DNA of 64,000 nt from Odiellus spinosus (Eukaryota; Arthropoda; Arachnida; Opiliones; Phalangiidae), in NCBI GenBank assembly GCA_963920705.1, contig OY987239.1:6687871-6751870 (forward strand), read 5' to 3'. The translations under genes were made by a program, and so were the position numbers. Each line of letters starts with the position of its first letter. Positions within the stretch are counted from its first letter, which is position 1. This document shows, in pieces, positions 12,381 to 23,500 of this stretch. The notes below the pieces were generated by a model that ran no database searches, was not told the origin of the DNA, and saw only the letters and a program-made list of their open reading frames with translations.

Positions 12381-12639
12381 GTTTGCAGCTTGAAGACAAT
12401 GAAACCTTAAACCAGCATTTAATGGTTTATAAACGAATAAATTTCGTATTTAATTTCTCTTTCTCCTTTACGAGGAAATATTTGAATAAAATGATAGCTC
12501 CTTTTCCGTAGTCTGTAATTCTCCTCGAGCCGATAAACGGAACTACATAGAACCATAAGTTCAATAATTAAACATAAGTATGCCATTAAAAAAATGTATC
12601 CCGATCCATTTTATACCGCAAATTAGATTATGGTACGGA

Positions 12640-12905
12640 CTGAGTCACGGTTAGTATTAAAGAGACTGGTTAAGCAGACTCTGCCAAACCACGTGACTGT
12701 TTGAAGTCAGGGCTGGATTTCCAGAGCGCTGACAACTAAATAGTTGGCTGCTCTTCATATTCAATACGGTACATCATCTATTAATCAGTTGTCAGTGGAA
12801 ATTAAAATGGCCGTGCTCTGGAAATCAAACCTGGATTCCAACAGTCACGTGGCTTGGCAAAATCTGCTTAATATTTCTTTTTACTAACCTTTGACTGATG
12901 GTGGG
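12640..12905. mobile_element. Hairpin-type MITE upstream of gene 2
   Basis: The two halves are imperfect inverted copies. TAAGCAGACTCTGCCAAACC near 12673 pairs with GGCTTGGCAAAATCTGCTTA near 12850, with further pairing through CACGTGACTGTT, GATTTCCAGAGC and GACAACT towards the centre. No coding frame. It lies within the likely 5' flank of gene 2, between it and the divergently transcribed acetylcholine receptor gene. Confidence 0.7.
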
Positions 12906-13115
12906 AAACTTAAGAAAAAGCGGACGACATTAAAATCATTTCTCGTCTGATATTGTCAGCTTTATTGGCGTACTTATGCTTAATAATTTTACTTATGATT
13001 ATTAACGTTCAAAAAATGATATTCTTTATCAATAGCCGCAGCCTGGTTTTATCTTATATGACAAATACATCCTACAGTATGGGTGTTATGTCTCTGCCCG
13101 TTATTACAATCAAAC

Positions 13116-13587
13116 TTAAAGGGAGAATGCAACCTAATTACAAGTGATTTTTTTTATCGATTCCTTATCGTTTAAATAGGCCTAATCTATCGATAAAAAG
13201 TTTACAATACAAATATTAAACTAGAAATAAATTTTAAACTTGCCCTGAAAATAGGCTTAGCGGGATTGATGGAGATCCTGAATCACGTCCGTGTAAGGTC
13301 TAGCGACCAATGAGCAAAGGCCCGTCGTTCACGCGAGATCTCAACGAGACTTACAGTCGCGTGCGATTGGTCGCTAGACCTTATACGCGAGGAAATCAGT
13401 ACCTCCACGGAGATCTCGCCTTAACGACGGGCCTTTGCACTGATTGGTCGATGACGCGTTAGTTTCAAGAAATTCAGAATTCCCATGAATCCCGCTAAGC
13501 CTATTTTTCGAGAAGTTTTAAATTTATTTCTATTTTAATATTTGTTTGTTTTAAACGATAAGGAGTTAGGTTTCATTTTCACTTTAA
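13116..13587. mobile_element. R1-family MITE, full-length copy with TTAA at both ends
   Basis: 472 bp including flanking TTAA on each side. The left terminus reads AGGGAGAATGCAACCTAA and the right terminus is its diverged inverted copy. The inverted arms run far inward (AATATTAAACTAGAAATAAA and complement), and the core contains repeated CGACCAATGAGCAAAGGCCC / GCGATTGGTCGC stretches. TTAA target sites are typical of piggyBac-like elements. No transposase is present. Confidence 0.75.
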
Positions 13588-13734
13588 GTCGCGCTGCGAT
13601 AAACACGTTCCGCTTTGGAATTTTTTTTTTTTTTCCACTCATCACTTTTTTCGTTGTATCTTTAGTATTCATTTAAGCCTTGCTTACGTTTAAAAAAGTT
13701 TATATTTAACACTGATTACAGTAGAAGTTCTTAC

Positions 13735-13945
13735 TTGCAATATAAAATGAAGAAAATTACTACAAAAACAAGAATGACTGCTAACATGATCGTTGAGATG
13801 ATTAATACCATTTGAGGCATCGACCTTCGAATAACTACGTAGACATTTAAATCATTCAAATTAGTTTCGTAGTTAAATTTAATTAATGAATAAATATCTC
13901 ACCATAAACTGCATAGTCTAAATATGCAAATATAATATGTTTTTC
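13735..13945 (-). pseudogene. Relic third copy of the FN3-receptor linker and membrane exons
   Basis: Exon 13945-13903 encodes EKHIIFAYLDYAVYG and exon 13834-13735 encodes a membrane segment (STIMLAVILVFVVIFF) nearly identical to that of gene 2. Both keep splice sites, phases and open frames. No FN3, juxtamembrane or signal exon is found upstream to at least 22 kb, and no tail exons follow at 13116-13735 apart from an R1 element. I read it as a partial tandem duplication. An exon pair used from a distant promoter is not excluded. Confidence 0.7.
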
Positions 13946-14045
13946 CTAAAACAAATGGGTTATTCATTCCATCTCAAATCATCAAACCCATTCTGGTTGA
14001 AAATTACGGATGCTATCCTAATTAGCAAGGTTAGTTTCCAAGTTG

Positions 14046-14180
14046 GGTTAGGAACTTAGGTAGGGTTAGGTTAGGTTAGTTTCCAAGTTGGGTTAGGTTA
14101 GGTTAGTTTCCAAGTTGGGTTAGGTTAGGTTAGTTTCCAAATTGGGTTAGGTTAGGCTAGTTTCCATGTTAGGTTAAATT
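14046..14180. repeat. Interstitial telomere-like repeat, TTAGG type
   Basis: Four copies of a roughly 27-bp unit, TTTCCAAGTTGGG followed by two or three GGTTA pentamers. GGTTA repeats are the arthropod telomere motif. Confidence 0.75.
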
Positions 14181-14435
14181 AGGTTTACAAAAAAAATCTT
14201 AAATTGTTTTAAAAATATCGAAGAAATAAATATTAATTTTGGGGATTTTGTTATTAAATATGGGAGATTTTGTTATCATTATACAGTATATTTTATTGGA
14301 AGGTGTTTAGAGTTTTCTATTTCTTATAGATTCATGTTCTCGACTGTCACTCAAAATTTTACATTTCATATTTTTGTCCAACGCGGGTACAAATCTAAAA
14401 TTTAATTGAATATTTCTTTTTCTTTCGTTTTGTAG

Positions 14436-14581
14436 TTCATCATATCAGCGGTGATGAGCAAGAATATCGATTAACACGCTACCTGATGTCAAATTACGAC
14501 CCAGCTGTCCGTCCGTCCCAAAATGCCTCGCAGCCCCTTCAAGTTCATCTTGATACTTCTTTGCATCACATCTCCGATTTT
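14436..14581 (+). CDS. nAChR exon: N-terminal helix of the ligand domain
   Basis: After acceptor ttttgtag the frame reads [20 protein letters not shown], then [10 protein letters not shown] and ends HHISDF|GTAAGT. This matches the family pattern of N-terminal helix, Y(N/D)xxxRP, an N-glycosylation site and the strand before the conserved LTTxCWxTQ exon. It enters in phase 1 and leaves in phase 0. A weak upstream candidate (ATG at 14333, donor after 14388) would leave an intron of only about 47 bases and lacks a signal peptide, so I do not include it. Confidence 0.85.
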
Positions 14582-17500
14582 GTAAGTTAAATCTTACATT
14601 CTTTTTCAATAGGATACAAAGTATAGAGCTCGGAAACGGATATTCATTATATTCCGTTATTCGTATATTTTCAGATATTTTATTTTCAGATAAATTGTTT
14701 GTAACTAAAACAAGAAATTTCAATATTCTTATAATTGTTAAACGTATAAGGTTTACCCGAAGATAAGCCTTCGCCGCTTTATCTACCTACAAATTACTCG
14801 TTTTCAAACGTGTAACGATGGATAAGAAACATTCGCGTTTCCAGAATTAGTCTAAAATATAAGAAAAATATTTCAAATTGACTTTTAATTCGAAGAATAT
14901 AAATAAAACGACGAAACTAAGATTTTAAATCATCTTTTTATTCGTTATTTTTCACGAAAATAAAATTTGAATTTTTTTATCCGAACACATAACGCGGATA
15001 ATATTCTAAGATAAGGCTTTTTTTGGATAAAAACGGATATGGATTATGTTTTACTTTATCTTCGAATAAGTTAACTTGATTGAAAAATAATCCATTTTTA
15101 ATCAGAATTTAGTAGATTTTATCCAATTAATAAAAATTATACGAATTCCGAGCTCTACATTTTTTTTTAATTTGTAAGTTTAACACAATGGTTAATAAAT
15201 TTCGTGTAAATGTAGTGATATATAATTATTATGATAATAATACATGTTCTTCATCCCCTAGAAGTTTAAATAAACAAGTTGGGAAACCAAAATTTAACCT
15301 CCCCGACCCCGACGTTAAGGTAACATAACCTAACCTAACCTAACCTAACCTAACCTAACCTAACCTTACCTAAAATAAAAGATGAAAAGAAATGTGGAGT
15401 ATTGGAAGAGTAGAAGAAACAGCGTGCATTTCAATCACACTTCTCTATTTCCCATCTAGGTTACGGAGTATAAGTATTTTCCCTTAACCTCAAGGATTCA
15501 GAGAATGCAAAAGTGTGTCCTGCGTTACCCCTGCGTTACCCACAGTGGCGGCGCCAGGATTTTTTAACGTGTAGGCTAGAGCAAGTTGGGGCCCTTTCAC
15601 GAAAAACGTGCCCCTCCTCCCCCCTTGAGATGAAAAATTAAACTAAATAATGTTGAGCTTAAGTTTATTAATTATTGGGAATGTTTAACAAAAAAATTAT
15701 TTCCAAAAAATCATTTGATGGCACTGAACTATCACTTCTAATGTTTCTTAATTCTCCTAGCCTTTCATCGACATCCTTAGTATTTAAAGGGTCTGATTCG
15801 TCCGAGCAATTTTTGGGTCTTTTAAAGAAGATTTCTATTGAGCCTCTTTGCTTTTCACACTTTAATTGCTCATCTTTACTTTTTTTACGCTTTTGGGCAC
15901 CAGACAGATTTTTTTTACGGTACATTTTCTGAATTAAGAATGAGTTGATTCTTTGAAGAACAGGACACACACGTAACACGTTTAAAAAAACGAACACGAA
16001 AGCGCGAAATATTTCAGTTTTACCGTTAATGGTTTAGTTTTGAAAAAAAAAATTACTTCAACGTTACTCTTGTTTGGGATAACTGCAAATGTTCAGCATT
16101 GGGGTTCTGACCCTGAATTCGAAGTGATAGCTCAAGTCTAATGTATTATGGAAATTGTCACTCTTTTAGACATCTGGAATAGGGAAGAAGTGGGTTTGAA
16201 AGAAGCTATACCACTGCTGCTAGGGGCCTGTTAACCTTATATATATGGCTATTTGAAGATAGTTCTATTCTTAGTTTTATTGTGCCTTTCAGTTATGTTT
16301 TTTAGTTAAATTGGAAACAGAATCACGAAAGAAAGAGAGCCGCTAAGAAAGTTCAAAAGCGAGGGCAAAGCAATAAAACTCCTCTCATGCTTCCGACATT
16401 TGGCGCACTTAAAATATTTTCTTTTCTCATAGCAAACGGATTCCCTGTGGCTACCCTTCTCTGGTCTTCACTGGCGAGCCCATAACTATCTTCAGTCATT
16501 AGTGTAATCATGCGACTTTCGAACCCTATTCTTTACAATAGATTTTTGAATTTTTTTTTTTAACTAATATTTTTTTCTTAGCTATGTTTAGCAACAGTTT
16601 AAAGAGTAACGGACATAAAAAATAACCTTTATCAAAACTGGTTTAAAAATCAAGTATAAAAACTCCCAAAATGATTCATTTAATTCCGTTTTACACTTAC
16701 TAAAATGCTCATTTTTGCCAATCTGTTAGTTTAGGGCGCACTTTCAAGAAATTCGGGGCCCTTTTTATCCAATTATGGGGCCCCTGTCATATTTTCAAGT
16801 AGGCTACAGCCTACTTAGCCTGAGTGTGGCGCCGCCACTGGTTACCCATAATTATATGCGGCAGGGCATAGATTTCTTAATAGACACACCAAATGAAATG
16901 TTTATTTTATAAGTAAAAATGTAAAATACTAGTAATATAAATTAACACTTGAGTATAGGCTGTACTGTGTGATTATCTTTGATAATCCACTGATTTGATA
17001 AAGACGAAGAATTTAGTCTGGGATGGCAAGGAAGACAAGGAATGAAAACGACGAAGATATGGTAGCAAGTTCCTCTTGGACAAACCAAGGAATATTGTAG
17101 ACTGAATGTTCCATTTACAACCCATTGTCGGTAGATGATTGATAATTACTTCCGGTACAATTTTCGTCCGAAATTCTTGATTTGACGTGCTAACAGAGGG
17201 CCATTACTGATATTTTCATCATACAAGTGATCCCAGTCATTGCAAGAATCCAAGGATTGAGCTGGTTTATGAGAGGTTATTCTCCAAACCGGTTACAAGA
17301 CGTTAGCTTCCACTCCTACGATAAAAAAATATCTTAAAAGACTGAAAGTAGACCAATTTCCATACCGTTAGAATAGCTCCTTTTCTGTTTACAATTACGA
17401 GGCCGTATGAAGAACTGCCGAGCTTTTACTGACTGTAGGTATCTCATATGTCAAGTCCGAAAACACTAACTGCTTGCACGTTTCAATTCTTCGTAGCCGG

Positions 17501-20500
17501 GCCGTCTCTTTCTTGTGATAAATGAAAGCCGTGTCGCTGCTCTGTTGACTTCAAATGGTGATAACATTCTATGCTGGTTGATTATCTCCCTTAAGTCATT
17601 ATAGCTCTCTTTCGTCTGGTCTGGCCTCGTCTCGTCTCGTCTCGAAGATCACTGTACACGGCTTATTTCGATTATGAAAAAAATCGGAAATGTTTCTTGG
17701 TTTTATAGTGGAGAAAACTGAAGCCTATTTTTTTTCCAACATCAGATGTCCATTTTTTCTTCAAAATTGTTGTTTTTTAAACACGGGAAACCTACTGTAC
17801 TTTTGTTCAAGGAGAGCTTTCACCACTATCATTTTTCTTAAGAGGTTTAACATTTTGTATCAATCCGCCTCAGCTTTAAATCTTATATCATTTCTATCTT
17901 GGATGCCCGTGTAAACGTACCTTTATTTAGATTCTTCAATCCACCCCAAGTTTGCAGCAAGCCTTAGCCTATATATACTGCCCGTTATACCTTTGCTTTT
18001 TGGACTAAATGATATATAAAAAACAGCTTAACGCGTGTTGCCAACTCAAGCTGGTATTAAACGGTCAAATTTCACTAAATTTTTGGACAATTTCTTAAAT
18101 ATCTTCTAAACTATCTCGAATTTTTAATTGATTTTTCAGCTTAGTTATTAATTAGATTCAGTTTAACAATATTATGATATTAAATTAAAATTTAAATGCA
18201 TTATACGCTTCAATTTACTAAAAGAAATCGCGGCATAAGGCCAAAATAGTTTGGGCATGGAAAAGGGGTATATATAGCTTTCGCTAACCTTTATTCATCG
18301 AGCGAGTAACCGTGAAGAGTTGGGGAAAACCCCCCCTTCTCAACGTCTAGACGTTTATCGTAACCCTAGGCATTCGGTAACTGCACCACAAAGACCCGTA
18401 GAGGGAGGAGATGAGTGGAGTGGAAGGTTGATGTGGACTATATTAGTGAGGGACGCCTCGCTAATATGGCCCGCTGAGATCGGACACTTGAGGTTGGACC
18501 TTGGTGTAGGGATGGTCGGAGGTGATTATAACAGTGGGAGACGTCCCATTGCGTATAATCGCCTTCAACTGTCCAGCATCGAGGTTTGACCGTAAAGTGG
18601 ATGGTGGAAGGTGATAATATGCAATTGGAGACGTCCTGTTGCATATAATTGCACGACACTTGAAACTTAATGTGGCAGCCACGCTTAAAGGAGGTAATTC
18701 CCCTTAAACGGAATTGAACGATAAGCTGGTATGATTACGTCTCTAGACTTTTTGCTCCACGAGCTAGGTCACGTGATTTCCGCTTACACAGGATATCCGC
18801 TTACACAGGAAGTGACACACACACACACACACACACAGACACACACACAGACACACACACAGACACACACACAGACACACACACAGACACACACACACAC
18901 AGACACGATCAGTGTAAAACCTCCCCCTGAACTAAAGTTCAGTCGGGGAGGTAAAAACATCGTGCCTCAAGTAAAGATATTTAATATTAATTTAAACCAT
19001 GTCCGCAAACTTGAAGAATTAATTGTACTAGTAAATTAACAGCGGATGAATACGTAATTATAAATTCCATAGATATAAAGTGGTTCAAATTCTTTCAAAA
19101 CATCATCGGTATAGTTATAAGAAAGTGGGCTTTGGATACTATCAAGGCCTCGTAAGGTTTTGTTGCTTCGTTTATAAGGTGTCAAGAAAAATAGGGTTTC
19201 GACTCGTTAATCACGAAAACAAAACGCTCTCCTCCTTCGCTCTTCTAATCGAATTTTAGGAAAAACCCACGACCACGGCTCCTTCAAAGTGAGGCTGTTA
19301 TATTTTTAGTTTAATCATGTTAATAAAACGACATATTCAAAATTTTATACCCTTGGAATTTGGCCTTAGAAAGAAACATCAAAATTAAAATATTAAATAT
19401 TATTCCTAATATATGACGTATTTTATTTCTGGAACGAATTGACTTTCGGGATTAAGTACTTTTACGAAAAAGACCGCGCGAAAGCGTCCTTATCACTGGT
19501 GCCAGTGCGAGAATCAACTGTATTATCCATACAATAGCGAAATCACGCGATCATAGTGATGACGTAGATTGCCTGAATTTTTATTTTAAAACATTTCGAA
19601 AATGGGCGATAAGTATTTTTACTGTCGCGGTAATTAGGGGTTATTTCCTAGAGTGTTGAAGCCGCGTTCCGCGAATAGCCCAATTCTTAATCTACAAAAT
19701 GAGCTCTTCAATCTTTAAATAGACCTAACCAAAGATAAGTTATACATTTTTAAATGAAAGTGTTCACAAATAGAAGCGTGCGTTCAGATTTAGGAGGAAA
19801 ATGGGGATTATAAAATACGTATTTTTACTGTCGCTGTAATTTTGTTCTATAACATATGTTTATATATTTTGAATCGTTTTTTAACGATCTTTCCGAAAAT
19901 GTTACTCAATGTTTATTTGGAGTTCATGAAAATGCGTCACAGCCTCACTTTAACCACCCTAGTACTTTTTTTTTGTCGTTGCCTCTCGTTCATAACTCGC
20001 TGGGCTTTTCGTATCAAATCTCGTGAAAGAATAAGGAAGGGAACTCACTTTTTTAATTAACTAACCTAAGCCTTTGTGAGCCTTTTCTTTATGGTAAAAA
20101 AAAAAAAGAAAAATAGATTAATCACTCGAAATAACTGAAACCGGTTGGGTGCTGCTCTATGGTGGATGAAAAAGGACCCCTTCCCTATTTATCTTCATAT
20201 TGATATTAAGCCGGCTTCGGTTCATTCCAGGAATTCAAGCTCTCCCCGTTTCTTCAGTCTAAATATATGCGTATAATTCCAGTAAGGTTGCGTTGAAAAT
20301 AACTTCTATATATACCATCATTAATTTGTTATTTGAAAAAATTACGGTAAATTTTGTTTTCTTTTGGTAATCGCAGAAGCCGATGAAACCCTCCTTTGAA
20401 GTCTACTACTCTAATGTTCCATATAGCGCTCCTCTCTGTATGGGTAAAATTCCCAATTTTACGAGATCGGAATGGGTCCTACTTCATACCCCCCTGTCTA

Positions 20501-23500
20501 CGGAAAATTGGAAATTCTCTCTCTCCACAAACGACGACGTTTTTTGGACGAACTCCAAGGCTGCTAGAGATATTCGCTCGACGAACTCCCGCTCCAAAAA
20601 TATCTACCGTTAGGAGGCGTACGAATCGCGCTTTTTGAAACTAACCCATACAGAGAGGGGTAGACAAGACCCGGGAGTAATAGACTTCAAAGGAGGGTTT
20701 CATCGGCTTCTGGTAATCGATATAGACAAACGTCTATCACTTTATTCCAACAAAGTTAACAACACTCCGAAGCTTAATACTATCATCAAAGTTCTAGTTT
20801 TACGTCATAGCCAAAACACTTAAAAATAGACAAAAAAGTCATCACCCCCGTCTCGCTCTAGTGATTTAGACTCTTCCACGATATTTTGAGTCAGGAGAGA
20901 GTGTTGGAATTTAGGCGGGCCTTGCTTGCCTATATTGTCTACCCCCCGCCCCTCCAACTCGGCTGAATTTCTCTCTAAAAAGTGGTTCTTCCGATTTCAC
21001 TATTTTCACCTTCATCGGCTGCTAGAGTGTCTCGAATCAGAATCTGTCGGTACATTTACCCGAACCTTTGCTGATAGTAATTAACGATAATTTTCATACG
21101 AAAGGTTGCCGCTAGTTAGTAGCTTTCCTCCAGTTTTCAACTCGTTCTGGTGGTACATTTACGCGCAATTAATTTGGCGCAGGTCGTGAACTCGTCATCT
21201 ATTGGTGAGAGTTGAGTTCATCACATGTACGCCAAGAATCCATTCAGGTTCCCTAAGAATATGGGAGGGCCGCGATTCAATAACCATCCTCCCAAACTTT
21301 GTAGCAAAAGTTCGTCCGCTTCGAATCGATTTTTCAAGTAAATCGCTTCTGACATTATATTAATAACCCGCGCCACTAACGACCTTGACATAATATTTTG
21401 GGCAATAAAAATGGAGCCGACCGAAAAAAGACCTAAGCGTACAAATGTTGCGAAAATTGCGGACGAACTTTTGTTACAAAGTTTGGGAGGATGGTACCAG
21501 AGGCTTAAGCTATGCTCCCATATTCTTATGGAACCTGAATGGATTCTTGACGTACGCGTAATCAAGGTAACTAGATGGGGGCTAGTGTCTTTCCTTGCCT
21601 CAAACTTAAGCCTCGTTCATACTTGAGGGCAAAATCGGTTCCAAAACCAGTACGAAGCGTTTTCCGTTTTCCCTGGTTCGCACGCTGACAAGACGGTTCG
21701 CGGCCGTTCGCCCCAGTTCGACCTAAACCAAGGCTTAGCGTCGTTTTAAAAAATGCCCAGATTTAAAATTTTTTAAATATTTATCTCAAACTAAGTAGTA
21801 AATCGTGTTTGTAACTCGTTGGTTAATAATTTTTGACAGAAACTATAATTTAAATCGCGTTATTTTAAGATTTATTAGCAAATTTGTCTACCCGCCTCGT
21901 TATTTTCAAAGCGGATTGAACCGAAGCGACTTGACCAAATTGCTTCCCGAACCAACACGAAGTGATTACTCACGTTGGTTTGATAACCAGTTACAGAAAT
22001 TGAATCCCATTAGGTGTATGTATGAACGAGGCTTTAATTGAGATCTTAGATCTGGCAGTTCAACTCTCCTTCACCGCTATATCCTCCTAGGTAGAAGCAG
22101 AAGCTGATGAAACCCTCCTTTAAAGTCTACTACTCTAATGTTCCATATAGCGCTCCTCTCTGTATGGGTAAAATTCACAATTTTACGAGATCGGAGGGGT
22201 CCTACTTCATCCCCCCTGTCTACGGAAAATTGGAAATTCTCTCTCTCCACAAACGACGACGTTTTTTTTGACGAACTCCAAGGCTGCTAGAGATATTCGC
22301 TCGACGAACTCCCGCTCCGAAAATATCTACCGTTAGGAGGCGTACGAATCGCGCTTTTTGAAACTAACCCATGCAGAGAGGGGTAGACAAGACCCGGGAG
22401 TAATAGACTTCAAAGGAGGGTTTCATCGGCTTCTGGTAGAAGGTTCTGAAAGCCAGAGGCATCTACATCATACAAAATCCTCGCTCTGTTCTAGGTATTA
22501 ATGGATATCGCGAAATTTTCGCCGTTGGCCAAAGTTATAATCCATATAATCTTATAGCTCGGTCTTTATATAAGCTTTTCTATTCACATTCAATTAAGAA
22601 CGTTTCCTTTACCGAATCTCTCTAAATCTCCGTCTCGCTTTGTTTCTTACTTAGGATCAACGTAGTCAGATCTTGACGACCGTTTGTTGGATTACTCAGG
22701 TAAGCAATTTACATAATTAAATATTACGCGTATTTAATCTTTTAATCTGGTTAGAAATCCCGTGTCTATTTTCATTATTTCTCACCGCGGTGATCTCCGC
22801 TAAATCAAATCTTGTACGTCTCAAACCGTTCGTTATATTTTTCAGAAATGGACAGATGTTCATTTGAGATGGAATGCTTCCGATTTCGGGAACATAGCCG
22901 TGATTAGAATCCCTGCTGAGCAGATTTGGAAACCTGATATAGTTCTTTATAATAGGTAAACTTAGAATCTTTCATCGCAGATTATTTTGATCATTTTAAT
23001 TTGAAACAATTAGATTTGAATTTAATTGGATTAATTGGGGTTTAAAGTAAGCATAGTAGTTTGATTTAGGTCTTGCTTAAATTGAATTCGCTCCAATCTA
23101 GCGAAATTAATCACAAGAGATTGAATAAATTAAAATTAATTTCAATTAGAGCTCAGAATCAGATATCCATTATCTTCCGTTATTCGTATATTTTTAGATA
23201 TTTTATTTTAGGATAAATTGTTACTAAAACAATGAAATTTCTATATTCGTATAATTGTTAAAGGTTTACCCGAAGATAAGTCTTCGCCGCTTTATCTACC
23301 TACAAATTACTCGTATTCAAACGTATAACGATGGATAAGAAACATTCGCGTTTCCAGAATCAAAATATAATAAAAAAATTTCAAATTGACTTTTAATTCG
23401 AAGAATATAAATAAAACGACGAAACTAAGATTTTAAATCATCTTTTTATTCGTTAATTTGCACGAAAATAAATTTTGAATGTTTTTTTATCCGAACGTAT

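Noticed and set aside
12953..13147. Hydrophobic plus frame, considered as the nAChR signal-peptide exon
   Set aside because: No in-frame ATG before the hydrophobic part, no good phase-1 donor, and its 3' end runs into an R1 transposon.
18731..19039. 102-codon plus frame with a THTHTQ run
   Set aside because: Driven by the CA-rich microsatellite.
20374..20712. Overlapping frames of 60-80 codons on both strands in R3 copies
   Set aside because: Mirror-image frames in an inverted-repeat MITE, present in every copy without a start, domain or conserved reading frame.
21233..21549. Frames containing (F)[15 protein letters not shown] and complement in R5 copies
   Set aside because: Both halves of the palindrome encode the same string, a sign of foldback DNA rather than a protein.
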